DNA from: Wohlfahrtiimonas larvae
GTDB lineage: Bacteria; Pseudomonadota; Gammaproteobacteria; Cardiobacteriales; Wohlfahrtiimonadaceae
Assembly: GCF_039543665.1 (NCBI RefSeq)
Contig: NZ_BAABKE010000003.1
Span: 310,001 to 374,000, forward strand
Reading direction: 5' to 3'
DNA: 64,000 nt
Shown: piece by piece, positions 17,061 through 25,765 of the stretch
How positions within the stretch are numbered: position 1 is the stretch's first letter
Layout: each line of letters begins with the position of its first letter
Notes under the pieces: generated by a model
What the model was told of the DNA's origin: nothing
Seen by the model: the letters and a program-made list of their open reading frames with translations, nothing else
Database searches by the model: none
Program-made: the position numbers and the translations under genes

Positions 17061-18161
17061 TTAATTACTAACAGCTCTACCCAATACCAGTACTTGAATA
17101 ATTGGAGAAATCATCTTCTGGAATTCGTACACGCCAGCATTGGTGACATATACAGCATCTTCTGGTTGAATCAAAAACTGTTTTGCTAAAAACATAGAGG
17201 TTGGATTTCTCATATCTAGATGGAATACCTTTGGTTTTTCATTTTTAGCTTTTGCCTCTTCTGGCATACGGAAAATAAAAACGCCACGTGCATCAGCTTT
17301 AGCTTCATTAATACCACCCACAACACCCAATACTTCTAATAAACTAGGATTCATAGAAGGAAAATCATGCAAACCAGTTTTAGTGACGGCGCCCATTGCG
17401 ACAAAACGCTTGCGCGCACGTTCTAAAATTACTTCACTGTTGGGGGCTAATTTAAAGTTCTGTCCATTTAATAGTTCTTCATAATTAAATTTATGCGCTG
17501 TTTTACCATTACGAACAACAACATTAACTAAATACGGTTCTAACTTAGGTCCACCCGCTTGATTAATTGCATCCAATACAGTCAACGGCCCTTGCAATGT
17601 TGAAAATCGCCCAGGTTTATTCACATCACCAGATACCAATACAGAAGCACCTAATTCGCTAGATAAAGAGATATAGACTTGTGGATCCATCGTGTAATTT
17701 TGTACTGATTTCTTTATCGCATCTTGCGCTTGTGTTAATGACAACCCTGAAATTTTTAAATTATTCACATAAGGTAGAGAAATCGTGCCATGAGCATTAA
17801 TTCTCACTTTATCAAAAGTAGTGCCACCTGCAGCTAAAGGCGCAAATAACCCACCATTTTCAGCATTATCTGCAATCATTACAGTTAAAACATCACCAGA
17901 CATCAATTTAGTATCAGGAATGGTAGATTGGGTAACGGAAGCTTTTAAGTTAGCCTCCGCTGGTCGCATATAATCCCCTATTGTTTCAGCTGACAATGGT
18001 ATTAATGTATAATTTTGTGTCTTATATTTATCAGAAGCATTCACAATAGATGCCTTTGAAGGCCCTGCGGCTGAAAAAACGCTACCACACCCAGTGAGAA
18101 CCACTGCGGTACAAACTAAAGTCATAGTTTTAAAATGATTCTTATTGAAAACTTTATTCAT
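17061..18161 (-). CDS. Outer-membrane capsule export lipoprotein (CtrA/BexD/KpsD family)
   Basis: 366 residues, closer in length to CtrA/BexD (about 390) than to E. coli KpsD (about 560). An N-terminal lipoprotein signal ends in the lipobox LTGC near residue 25. Poly_export domain: SGDVLTVMI, then INAHGTISLPYVNNLKISGLSLTQAQ; SLBB-type domains follow (VLVSGDVNKPGRFS and VAMGAVTKTGLHDFPS). The C-terminal amphipathic stretch would cross the outer membrane as in Wza. Overlaps the upstream co-polymerase gene by 8 bases and precedes kpsM. Confidence 0.9.
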   Translation of the reverse strand: MNKVFNKNHFKTMTLVCTAVVLTGCGSVFSAAGPSKASIVNASDKYKTQNYTLIPLSAETIGDYMRPAEANLKASVTQSTIPDTKLMSGDVLTVMIADNAENGGLFAPLAAGGTTFDKVRINAHGTISLPYVNNLKISGLSLTQAQDAIKKSVQNYTMDPQVYISLSSELGASVLVSGDVNKPGRFSTLQGPLTVLDAINQAGGPKLEPYLVNVVVRNGKTAHKFNYEELLNGQNFKLAPNSEVILERARKRFVAMGAVTKTGLHDFPSMNPSLLEVLGVVGGINEAKADARGVFIFRMPEEAKAKNEKPKVFHLDMRNPTSMFLAKQFLIQPEDAVYVTNAGVYEFQKMISPIIQVLVLGRAVSN

Positions 18162-19281
18162 AATGATCCCTTATTGATGCGATAACAAAACGCAAAATAC
18201 CATACAGTAAACATAAAATAATAATTATAGTTAACAAATTATAAATTTTTTGTGGATAGATCGCTTCTTGTGGCTCAATAGGTTTTACCACAGCAATTAA
18301 GCTTCTAACATTTTTAATGGCTTCTAATTTTGCATTTTCCACAATGGCTAAACTCGTTTTATAAAACTCTTCTGCCACTATAATATTGACTTGTAATTGG
18401 CGATACTCAGATGCTATCGCATTAAAGGAGCCATCGATATCGCTTGTCGCTGTGACTCGGCTTTTCTCTATTTTTAACTGTTCTTTTAAAGAATCGATCT
18501 TATTATTAAGAGCCTTAATTTGTGGTGCATTTTTAGCCAATGTTGCTTCTAATGCTTTTAAACGTGCATTTTCTTTAGCAATTTCGGATTCCAATGAACT
18601 GATAATTCCTAACATAGACTGCGCTGTTGCATCTGCATCTAGCAATTTATGCAGGTTTTGAAAGGCCTGCATTTCATCTTTACTTTGTTGATAACGTTGC
18701 GTTGAAGCTACTAGTTCAGTATTTGCAAATGCTGATTGTTCTAGAGCCATATCTCGAGAAACAGAATTGATAAAAAATTTACTTCTATTTAAAATTTCCT
18801 GAACAATTTTTTCTGAAAATTCACCTGTTAAAGCTTGAGCATCAATATGCAACAACCCCGTCATATCATCATAATGGGTCGTTACCATTTTATTATAAAA
18901 TTTTAATTTTTCTTCTGTGAGTGCATCATCAGACAAATAGAAAAAAGGATCTCTATACTGTGCAGCATAATGCTCTGACCACTGAATAGATTCTTCTAAA
19001 TAGTTCAACATATCATAAGAATTGATATACTCTTTTAAATATAAAGTATATTCGCGAGAGGCAGGATCTACACCTCCTGTTAAAATCGCCAACCCAGCGG
19101 TAGCTTGGGATCCTCGGCTATCAATCTGTCTTACCACTACTTGTGCGCTACTAACATAACGGTCAACGGCAAAAAATGTAAAATAAATAACCGACAGTAA
19201 AAAAGGAATGATAACAATGATACCAAACAGTCTTTGCGGCTGAGAAGCAGCCTTAACTGCTCGTTTCCATGACAACTTCAT
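18154..19281 (-). CDS. Capsule export inner-membrane/periplasmic adaptor (KpsE/CtrB/BexC family)
   Basis: 375 residues with the polysaccharide co-polymerase 3 layout: an N-terminal transmembrane segment about 19-38, a long periplasmic region with a coiled coil about 210-285 (LESEIAKENARLKALEATLAK), and a C-terminal transmembrane segment about 345-365 after the PQKIYN stretch. Bridges KpsMT to the outer-membrane channel. Its first 29 bases overlap the end of kpsS, which indicates tight translational coupling. Confidence 0.9.
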   Translation of the reverse strand: MKLSWKRAVKAASQPQRLFGIIVIIPFLLSVIYFTFFAVDRYVSSAQVVVRQIDSRGSQATAGLAILTGGVDPASREYTLYLKEYINSYDMLNYLEESIQWSEHYAAQYRDPFFYLSDDALTEEKLKFYNKMVTTHYDDMTGLLHIDAQALTGEFSEKIVQEILNRSKFFINSVSRDMALEQSAFANTELVASTQRYQQSKDEMQAFQNLHKLLDADATAQSMLGIISSLESEIAKENARLKALEATLAKNAPQIKALNNKIDSLKEQLKIEKSRVTATSDIDGSFNAIASEYRQLQVNIIVAEEFYKTSLAIVENAKLEAIKNVRSLIAVVKPIEPQEAIYPQKIYNLLTIIIILCLLYGILRFVIASIRDHYE

Positions 19282-20554
19282 AACTAACTCGTTCCTCTTT
19301 TTCGAGAATTACATCAATTTTTTTATAAGACAGCGCGCATTGTACAAAATCTTCATGTAAATTGCTGATATAAAAATTAGCATTTAACTGAGTTTTATAA
19401 AGCAAATATGTTCTGTACGCATTAAATACTATGGGATCAGGACGTTGTGGATTTCGCCAAAAATGAGTCAATGACTGTGCATCCGTTAATCCTTCAAAAT
19501 CATATGGCGCTTTCCCCAAAACTTTCACTGGTAAATTATGCAATAGTGCAGACAACCCAGAGGTGCTATTAATCACTACCATTCCCTTGGCTTTACGTAA
19601 AAAAACAGGCATCGGGATATCAAAAACATAATGAACCCTATCTTCGATACCATATTTTTTGCTTAACTTTTGAATCAATTCGCCATAATGATTGAAGCCA
19701 CGATCCATCGGATGGTGCTTTAAAATAATATGATCACCTTGATCGGCGCCTTTAGCAAAAGATCTTAAAACCTTTTTTATAAAAGTTGGCACATTTTTAG
19801 TACCGCCAAAACTTCTCACCTGACTATCATTATGAACCTGTAACGGCACGATGAAAAAACTTGGAAACTCATTGCTTTCTATATTTTTGGTTAGCAAATA
19901 TTCTTTAGGCTTATATACCCACTTTCGCCATCCAGATATCGCCCAAGCTCCCATATATTTGATGACTTTATATTCTCTATGATGAATATAATGCCTCAAT
20001 TCCTTTCGACAAAAATACATTGCCATATAATAGTGCATTGCCAACCAAAACCTTACCCAAAAACTAGAAACCAAAGGGCGTGGAGATCTTAAACTTGGTA
20101 ATTTTACTTTATGATCTAGATAAAATTCAGCACTTCTAGGCAATATAGAGGCATTATTCACCCCCCATTTCTCAAAAGTAATATAATATGGCCGCAAATA
20201 ACCTTCCTCAAATGACCAATAATCAACTTTATCACCCAAGTTTTTACAAACTTTCTTGGCAATATCATGGTAAGTTCGTTTATGACCAAAACATACAACA
20301 GCATCTATGTTATTTTCCTGAATAAATGCAGTTAAATATTCAGAAAAATTTTCCACTCGATCATTATATATGTGTGTTAGACCATCAGATGGATAATATA
20401 AAATATCCCCGCCATTAAAATTCAGCTTAAAAACAGCCTTGCCTTGCTTTTGAAGGAATTGACTTAACTGAAAAAAATAAGAGCCTATCGGCCCTTGAAG
20501 CAAGAGGATACGACGTGAATCATCTACAAACTCTTGCCAATAACTGACACACAA
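19253..20554 (-). CDS. kpsS: Capsule beta-Kdo transferase KpsS
   Basis: 433 residues. Starts the Kdo linker on phosphatidylglycerol before KpsC extends it. Motifs: RRILLLQGPIGSYFFQLSQFL at the N-terminus, KLNFNGGDI, YWSFEEGYLRPYYIT, FFIVPLQVHNDSQ, HHPMDRG and the late VVINSTSGLSALLHNLPVKVLG. The first codon is TTG at 20554; no ATG or GTG lies in frame before the conserved region and the ribosome-binding site is weak (ATGGA), so initiation is either inefficient or at an alternative codon. First gene of the capsule transcript. Only weak promoter candidates (a minus-strand TATAAT at 20598-20593) lie upstream; no JUMPstart element is present. Confidence 0.93.
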   Translation of the reverse strand: MCVSYWQEFVDDSRRILLLQGPIGSYFFQLSQFLQKQGKAVFKLNFNGGDILYYPSDGLTHIYNDRVENFSEYLTAFIQENNIDAVVCFGHKRTYHDIAKKVCKNLGDKVDYWSFEEGYLRPYYITFEKWGVNNASILPRSAEFYLDHKVKLPSLRSPRPLVSSFWVRFWLAMHYYMAMYFCRKELRHYIHHREYKVIKYMGAWAISGWRKWVYKPKEYLLTKNIESNEFPSFFIVPLQVHNDSQVRSFGGTKNVPTFIKKVLRSFAKGADQGDHIILKHHPMDRGFNHYGELIQKLSKKYGIEDRVHYVFDIPMPVFLRKAKGMVVINSTSGLSALLHNLPVKVLGKAPYDFEGLTDAQSLTHFWRNPQRPDPIVFNAYRTYLLYKTQLNANFYISNLHEDFVQCALSYKKIDVILEKEERVSYEVVMETSS

Positions 20555-20738
20555 AATAAAAATCCATGCTATTTAATTTTAAAATCGATCGAATTATACA
20601 TAATAAATAACTATTATGATATTAGAAAAAACACAATAACCATCATGTTCTATTCGATACTATTCAAAATAGCCATACTCATAAAAACCATCAAAATTGA
20701 AAACAAATGAAAATTTTTGTAAATTATAGCACAATTAA

Positions 20739-21638
20739 TTATTTTTCAATACAATTTTCTCTCACACCCAGTGTATGGCATAACGCATAAGTTAACTCTG
20801 AACGATTCAGTGTATAAAAATGAAAATCTCTCACACCTTCTTTACGCAATAACCTAACCATATCTATTGCTATGCTAGCACCTAAAAGCTGACGTGTTGC
20901 AGGATCATGATCCAACCCCTCAAAACGTTTGTGCAACCAATGAGGTACCTTAACATTTTGAGGCCCTGCAAATTTTAAAAGCGTTTGATAATTAGTCACA
21001 GGCAAAATACCAGGTATAATTTCCGCCTCAATTCCAATAGTCGCACAACGATCTCGAAAGCGTAAATATGCATCTACATCAAAGAAGAATTGTGTAATGG
21101 CTTGCGAAGCACCAGCATCCACTTTACGCTTTAATGCAATCAAATCGGATTGTGCACTTTTTGCCTCTGGATGCACTTCAGGATAAGCTGCAACTGTAAT
21201 TTCAAAGTCATGAACAGATCTTAGAAACGCCACAAGATCTTCAGCATGAATATCAGGCTTAACCTGCCCTTCTGGAACATCACCACGCAAAGCTAAAATA
21301 TGCCGAATCCCCATATCCCAATATTGATGAGCAATATCTAAAAGCTCACCTCTATCAACATCAATACAGGTTAAATGAGGAACAGGTGTTAAAGTTGTTT
21401 TATTAATAATTTCCTGAATCACTTTGTGTGTACGATCTCTTGTACTTGCATTTGCACCATAAGTCACTGACACAAATTTAGGATTCAATCCTTTTAATCG
21501 TTCAATAGAAGACCACAATGTTTCATACATTTTTTCACTATTCGGTGGAAAAAATTCAAAAGAAACATTTAGATCATTTGGCAAATCAGCCAAATTCTGA
21601 TTCAACAACTCCACCTGTGATACTGCGCTTAAACTCAT
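20739..21638 (-). CDS. metF: 5,10-methylenetetrahydrofolate reductase
   Basis: Reduces methylene-THF to methyl-THF for methionine synthesis. 299 residues, the bacterial MetF length. Motifs: VSFEFFPPNSEKM near residue 25 (catalytic Glu), VSVTYGANAS, VPHLTCID, HILALRGDVPEGQ, AAYPEVHPEA, DAGASQAITQFFFD, GILPVTN and the C-terminal HFYTLNRSELTYALC. A strong AAGGGG ribosome-binding site precedes the ATG. A SAM-I riboswitch and promoter lie directly upstream, so the gene should be shut off when S-adenosylmethionine is abundant. Confidence 0.96.
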   Translation of the reverse strand: MSLSAVSQVELLNQNLADLPNDLNVSFEFFPPNSEKMYETLWSSIERLKGLNPKFVSVTYGANASTRDRTHKVIQEIINKTTLTPVPHLTCIDVDRGELLDIAHQYWDMGIRHILALRGDVPEGQVKPDIHAEDLVAFLRSVHDFEITVAAYPEVHPEAKSAQSDLIALKRKVDAGASQAITQFFFDVDAYLRFRDRCATIGIEAEIIPGILPVTNYQTLLKFAGPQNVKVPHWLHKRFEGLDHDPATRQLLGASIAIDMVRLLRKEGVRDFHFYTLNRSELTYALCHTLGVRENCIEK

Positions 21639-21697
21639 AAACTAAACCCCTTATTATTAGAATTCTAACGTTTAATCTCATAGAGCACTCGCGCGCA

Positions 21698-21790
21698 CTT
21701 ATCTCCCATAATCGTTGGAGGAGTTAGCACCTTGTCAGCTGATAGGTTGCTGGGCTTCACAGGGCCATTCCCTCCACCACTCTTGATAAG
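21698..21790 (-). ncRNA. SAM-I (S-box) riboswitch of metF
   Basis: On the minus strand the complete S-box core is readable in order: P1 5' strand CUUAUC, kink-turn side AAGAG, GGUGGAGGGA, AUGGCCC, GUGAAGCCC, AGCAACC, a variable P3 stem (UAUCAGCUGA), CAAGGUGCUAA, CUCC, then a P4 stem and the P1 3' strand GAGAUAAG. The match to the SAM-I consensus is essentially perfect. It sits between a good promoter and metF. No rho-independent terminator follows; an AACGTTTA / TAAACGTT complementarity flanks P1, and the AAGGGG ribosome-binding site lies about 50 bases downstream, so the switch may act on translation. Confidence 0.95.
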
Positions 21791-21813
21791 TAAACGTTTT
21801 ATTACGTTTCTAA

Positions 21814-21842
21814 ACTATAGCGAGAAATTTATATCCTTGCAA
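21814..21842 (-). promoter_or_regulatory. Sigma-70 promoter of the SAM riboswitch/metF
   Basis: On the minus strand TTGCAA (21842-21837), a 17-base spacer and TATAGT (21819-21814). The predicted start near 21807 leaves a short 5' leader before the riboswitch P1 stem. Confidence 0.7.
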
Positions 21843-21870
21843 CATTTATTAATCAATTTTAAAGCGGCAA

Positions 21871-21896
21871 TAAAAAAGCCCGAATTAATCGGGCTA
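21871..21896 (-). terminator. Rho-independent terminator of tig
   Basis: On the minus strand AGCCCGA and TCGGGCT pair across a short AT-rich loop and run into TTTTTTA. It lies 20 bases after the tig stop and just upstream of the metF promoter. Confidence 0.85.
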
Positions 21897-21916
21897 TTGA
21901 ATTAATTAACGACTTA

Positions 21917-23218
21917 TTAAGCGCGTTTTGGATTCATAATGTCTTGGAAATTAGAAGCCTCTTCTGTCACTTTAGCTTTTGATACAACAAAATCAATAAT
22001 CTGATCTTCTAAAGCCAAATTGCGCAATTGTTGCATTGTATTAGCATCTTTTTTGAAATGCTCTTTAACTTCTTCTGGATCTTCATAAGTTGCTGCTAAG
22101 TTTTCTAAACGAGCATCTACAAATTTCTCGTCTAAATCAATTTTTTGATCTTTAACCAACTCGCCTAAAATCAAACCTAAACGTGCACGCTTTTCCGCTT
22201 CAGCACCAAACGCTTGTTGAGCAATTTTCATAAATTGCTCTGCTTGTTCTTGATCTTTTGGTTGTGGGAAATTAGATTGTTGCGCCATCGCTTGAACTTC
22301 ACCCATCACCAATGCTTCAGGAACTTCTACAGGATTAGCTTCTGACAAAGCACTCATTACGCTAGTTTTCAATTGGTTATTTAAAACATTTTTCAATTCA
22401 CGAACCATGTTTTTCTCTAACTCTTCGCGTAATTTATCTACATTACCATCTTCAATACCGAAAGTTTTAGCAAACTCTTCATTCATTTCAGGCAAAACAG
22501 GCGATTCTACAGAGTGTACAGTTACATCAAATTCAGCAGGTTTACCTTTCAAACCTTCTGCATGATAATCTTCTGGGAAAGTTACAGAAATGGTACGTGT
22601 TTCACCTGCTTTTACACCAACCAATTCAGCTTCAAAACCAGGGATCATTGTATTAGCGCCCAATACGATTGCAACATCTGTACCTTTGCCACCTTCAAAT
22701 TCTTCACCATCAACGCGGCCGACAAAATCAACAGTCAATTTATCGCTATTTTCCGCTGCACGCTCTTCTTTCACCCATGTTGCTTGTTGTTTACGTAAAG
22801 TATCCAACATTGTATCAACATCAGCAGATTCAACAGATGCAGTTTTCTTAACAATTTCCAAAGCTGATAAATCATTCAACTTCACTTCTGGCATTACTTC
22901 AAATTCAACATTAAATTGTAAGTCGCCTGCAGTTTCAGAAGGAACAATCACAGGATAACCCGCAGGTTTAATATCTGTATCTTTAATCGCCAATCTGAAA
23001 GCTTCATTGATTTTATCATTGATAATTTCATTTTGAATTTCAGCACCATGCATTTTTTCTACAACTTTCACAGGTACTTTACCAGGACGGAAGCCATCTA
23101 AACGAATACGTTTGGAAACTTCTTTCAAACGCTTTTCTTTTTCTAATGAAACTTCAGCTGCATCTAATGCAATTTGTACGCGACGTTTTAAACCTTCTAA
23201 TACTTCAACTGCTGACAT
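21917..23218 (-). CDS. tig: Trigger factor (ribosome-associated chaperone, PPIase)
   Basis: 433 residues from the ATG at 23218. Ribosome-binding domain with RIRLDGFRPGKVPVKVVEK (the GFRxGKxP signature) near residue 40; FKBP-type domain about 150-240 (VDFVGRVDGEEFEGGKG, PGFEAELVG, TFPEDYH); helical C-terminal chaperone domain. The frame stays open 21 codons further upstream to 23281, but that extension would run through the terminator hairpin of the tRNA gene and lacks family similarity, so the internal ATG is chosen. Normally followed by clpP/clpX; here tig is followed by metF in its own unit. Confidence 0.96.
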   Translation of the reverse strand: MSAVEVLEGLKRRVQIALDAAEVSLEKEKRLKEVSKRIRLDGFRPGKVPVKVVEKMHGAEIQNEIINDKINEAFRLAIKDTDIKPAGYPVIVPSETAGDLQFNVEFEVMPEVKLNDLSALEIVKKTASVESADVDTMLDTLRKQQATWVKEERAAENSDKLTVDFVGRVDGEEFEGGKGTDVAIVLGANTMIPGFEAELVGVKAGETRTISVTFPEDYHAEGLKGKPAEFDVTVHSVESPVLPEMNEEFAKTFGIEDGNVDKLREELEKNMVRELKNVLNNQLKTSVMSALSEANPVEVPEALVMGEVQAMAQQSNFPQPKDQEQAEQFMKIAQQAFGAEAEKRARLGLILGELVKDQKIDLDEKFVDARLENLAATYEDPEEVKEHFKKDANTMQQLRNLALEDQIIDFVVSKAKVTEEASNFQDIMNPKRA

Positions 23219-23247
23219 AATTTGAGCACCTAATTTTAATTTAAAAA

Positions 23248-23277
23248 TAAAAAAAGGTGCGTATATACGCACCTTTA
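23248..23277 (-). terminator. Rho-independent terminator of tRNA-Leu
   Basis: On the minus strand AAAGGTGCGTA and TACGCACCTTT pair almost without a loop (TA in between) and continue into a run of seven T. It separates the tRNA gene from tig. Confidence 0.85.
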
Positions 23278-23282
23278 TCACC

Positions 23283-23365
23283 TGGTGCGAGAGGAGAGAC
23301 TCGAACTCTCACGGTCACCCGCTGGAACCTAAATCCAGTGCGTCTACCAATTTCGCCACTCTCGC
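23283..23365 (-). tRNA. tRNA-Leu (anticodon UAG)
   Basis: 83 bases including an encoded CCA. The acceptor arms GCGAGAG and CTCTCGC pair; the anticodon stem CTGGA/TCCAG encloses the loop TTTAGGT (anticodon TAG, reading CUN codons); a long variable arm of the class II type follows, then GTTCGAGTC in the T-arm. It reads the CTA codons used in the leu leader peptide upstream of leuA. Confidence 0.96.
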
Positions 23366-23377
23366 AATGAGAAGCAA

Positions 23378-23405
23378 ATTATACGCTCTTCTCACTTCTT
23401 GTCAA
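23378..23405 (-). promoter_or_regulatory. Promoter of tRNA-Leu
   Basis: Consensus TTGACA (23405-23400) and TATAAT (23383-23378) on the minus strand with a 16-base spacer, ending about 12 bases before the mature 5' end. Confidence 0.85.
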
Positions 23406-23434
23406 TCTCACTTTTAATAGTGATTAATTTTTAA

Positions 23435-24313
23435 TCATTTTATCTGATTTGGATCTTGAATACCACTTTGCATACATGCCGCTGTTAAAGTATTTCTAAG
23501 CAAGCAAGCAATCGTCATTGGCCCCACACCACCAGGCACCGGAGTAATGAACGAAGCCTTGGGGGCAACTTCATCATAATCCACATCACCTACCAAACGA
23601 TTTTTACCATTTTCTTCAATGCGATTAATGCCCACATCAATCACCGTGGCACCCTCTTTAACCCAATCGCCTTTAATTAATCTCGGCTGACCAACTGCTG
23701 CAACTATGATATCTGCATCACGACATACTGCTGGTAGATTCTCAGTTCTTGAATGAGCAATTGTTACAGTACAATTCTCCTTCAGTAATAACTGCAACAT
23801 TGGTTTCCCAACAATGTTTGAGCGACCAACAATCACCGCTTTTTTGCCTGACAAATTACCTAACTTATCTTTCAGCAACAATAAAGAACCTAATGGCGTA
23901 CAAGGCACCAAAGATTGTTCACCAATAGATAAGCGACCAACATTTACAGGATGAAATCCATCCACATCTTTTTCCGGTAAAATTGCTTGCAATACAGTTT
24001 GCTCATGAATATGTTTTGGCAATGGCAATTGCACTAAAATACCGTGCACAGAAGCATCATTATTTAATGCCTGAATCACCTCCAACAATTCCTCTTGAGT
24101 TGTTTCTGCATCTTTTTTAATTGTGACCGAATTCATACCGCACTCTTGTGCAAATTTTTGCTTATTACGCACATAAACCTGACTTGCCGGATCTTCACCC
24201 ACCAAGATTACCGTCAATCCAGGTGTAATACCATTATTTTGTTTCAATACTGCAATTTGTTCTGTTAATTTTGCACGCAAGCCTTCTGCAAATAATTTAC
24301 CATCAATGATCAT
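23435..24313 (-). CDS. folD: Methylene-THF dehydrogenase / methenyl-THF cyclohydrolase
   Basis: 292 residues from the ATG at 24313, which overlaps the rapZ stop (ATGA) and follows a strong GGAGGAA site; a longer frame upstream lies inside rapZ and is ignored. Motifs: YVRNKQKFAQECG (catalytic Tyr/Lys region) near residue 47, GILVQLPLPKHI near 95, DVDGFHPVNVGRL, PCTPLGSLLLL, VIVGRSNIVGKPM (NADP site) and PVPGGVGPMTIA. Interconverts methylene-, methenyl- and formyl-THF, the pool that MetF draws on. Confidence 0.96.
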   Translation of the reverse strand: MIIDGKLFAEGLRAKLTEQIAVLKQNNGITPGLTVILVGEDPASQVYVRNKQKFAQECGMNSVTIKKDAETTQEELLEVIQALNNDASVHGILVQLPLPKHIHEQTVLQAILPEKDVDGFHPVNVGRLSIGEQSLVPCTPLGSLLLLKDKLGNLSGKKAVIVGRSNIVGKPMLQLLLKENCTVTIAHSRTENLPAVCRDADIIVAAVGQPRLIKGDWVKEGATVIDVGINRIEENGKNRLVGDVDYDEVAPKASFITPVPGGVGPMTIACLLRNTLTAACMQSGIQDPNQIK

Positions 24314-25197
24314 TGTTCCTCCGAACACTTTTGAAAAGAATGAGTGATATGTAATTCTCGATGTTTCACAATTAGCGGATAACGCCGAGCAATAATTTTT
24401 GCCAATTGCTCTACTAAATAAACTGAACGGTGCTGCCCACCTGTACACCCTATAGCAATGGTTAAATAAGCACGCGTCCCCTGCTCAAATCTTGGTAGCC
24501 AAGTATAAAAAAATGTCTCTAAATCTTTTAAATATGCCTGAACATCTGATCGATCATTCAAATATTCAATCACTTCAATATCCCTACCTGTTTTTGGGCG
24601 CAATGATGGTTCCCAATGAGGATTAGTTAAACATCGAGCATCAAAAATAAAATCAGCATTTAAAGGCGTACCATTTTTAAAACCAAAAGATTCTACTTGA
24701 ATAGAAAGTGTATGCTGATTATGATCCTTAAGTAGCTGTTTCTTAATAAATGATCGTAAATCATGGACACTCATACAGGATGTATCAATGTGTAAATCCA
24801 TATATTTTTTTAAAGGCTGTAGCAACTCTCGTTCGTGTTCAATAGTATCTAATAATGTTAAATGAGCCTGATAAAATGGATGACGACGGCGAGTATCTCG
24901 ATAACGCTGCACAATTGATTCATTAGTTGCATCTAAAAAAACAAAATCAATATGCTCTGATAAGATATCAAGCGATGCAAAAACTTGTTTCGCCTCACTT
25001 AAATCATCTGGAAAACCTCGAGCATCCACAACTATAGCCAAACGTTTATGGGATGATTCCTCTGAAAATTTCTCAATGAATGATAAAACAAAACTCAAGG
25101 GTAAATTATCTACACAGAAAAATCCTTCATCTTCAAAGGTTTCTAAAGCTATCGATTTACCTGCACCTGATAAACCACTGATCAACACAATTTGCAT
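24310..25197 (-). CDS. rapZ: RNase adapter / nucleotide-binding protein RapZ
   Basis: 295 residues. N-terminal P-loop GLSGAGKS at residues 8-15 and EDEGFFCVDNLP; Walker B-like VVDARG; C-terminal domain with FDARCLTNPHW and AIGCTGGQHRSVYLVEQLA. In E. coli RapZ guides RNase E to the GlmZ sRNA and so tunes GlmS and cell-envelope precursor supply. The usual ptsN/npr neighbours are absent here; it is coupled to folD by a 4-base overlap. Confidence 0.93.
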   Translation of the reverse strand: MQIVLISGLSGAGKSIALETFEDEGFFCVDNLPLSFVLSFIEKFSEESSHKRLAIVVDARGFPDDLSEAKQVFASLDILSEHIDFVFLDATNESIVQRYRDTRRRHPFYQAHLTLLDTIEHERELLQPLKKYMDLHIDTSCMSVHDLRSFIKKQLLKDHNQHTLSIQVESFGFKNGTPLNADFIFDARCLTNPHWEPSLRPKTGRDIEVIEYLNDRSDVQAYLKDLETFFYTWLPRFEQGTRAYLTIAIGCTGGQHRSVYLVEQLAKIIARRYPLIVKHRELHITHSFQKCSEEQ

Positions 25198-25243
25198 ATA
25201 ATCTCACTCCCCTTGTTGATTATATTCATATAATGAATCATCA

Positions 25244-25753
25244 CTAAAAATCCAATTGAGTTTGCTGTTCATTTTTATTTTGGACGGCTCTTTTTTTCTT
25301 AACAACAGGCTTCTTAACTATTTTATCATTTTTTACCTTAGAAACTTTCTGTTGTGTCTTCGTAATAGGCTTTTCTCTTGTTTTTTTAATTGGTTTAGAT
25401 ACTTTTTTAGTAGCAGGCTTTGCGACAACTGTTCTCTTAGATTTGGTTATTTTCTTTTGAGCCTGCTGTCTTTGGCGAATTTGATATGCTTTAAAGTAAC
25501 TTAAAAATGCAGTTATCACTGTCAGAATAGAAATAGCACTAGCAATCTGTACTTTAAAATTGAATAAAAACTCACTAATTACAGCATTTTGAAAAGGTAA
25601 AATAGGCAAAACCCACCAACTTAAAGGCCATGCTACAATTGCAATACTAATATGCACCCACCAAGGTAACCATAACCATGCACCTGATAATCCATCATAA
25701 TCATAATGAGCATCGGGCTGCTGTGACTGTGATAAATTAGGTTGGCTAAACAC
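25244..25753 (-). CDS. Small membrane protein with a lysine-rich C-terminal tail
   Basis: 169 residues, no family recognised with confidence. A short polar N-terminus is followed by WLWLPWWVHISIAIVAW (transmembrane 1, about 26-48) and a second hydrophobic segment about 68-90. From residue 95 on the chain is very basic and low in complexity, with repeated KK, KP and AT/VS units (histone H1-like), ending QQTQLDF. The N-terminal pair of membrane helices with the PWW motif reminds me of membrane-anchored restriction-endonuclease-like proteins, but no nuclease domain is present. Lies between tilS and rapZ on the same strand. Confidence 0.7.
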   Translation of the reverse strand: MFSQPNLSQSQQPDAHYDYDGLSGAWLWLPWWVHISIAIVAWPLSWWVLPILPFQNAVISEFLFNFKVQIASAISILTVITAFLSYFKAYQIRQRQQAQKKITKSKRTVVAKPATKKVSKPIKKTREKPITKTQQKVSKVKNDKIVKKPVVKKKRAVQNKNEQQTQLDF

Positions 25754-25765
25754 AGACTAAACTCC

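Noticed and set aside
18251..18259. DnaA-box-like TGTGGATAG
   Set aside because: Single, one mismatch from consensus and inside the capsule export gene; not evidence of an origin.
20555..20738. JUMPstart/ops element upstream of the capsule locus
   Set aside because: No GGCGGTAG-type ops core is present on either strand of this gap.
22590..22958. Long plus-strand open frame inside the tig region
   Set aside because: Antisense shadow of the trigger factor FKBP domain; no ribosome-binding site or family similarity.
23219..23281. N-terminal extension of trigger factor
   Set aside because: The 21 extra codons run through the tRNA terminator and lack similarity to the family.
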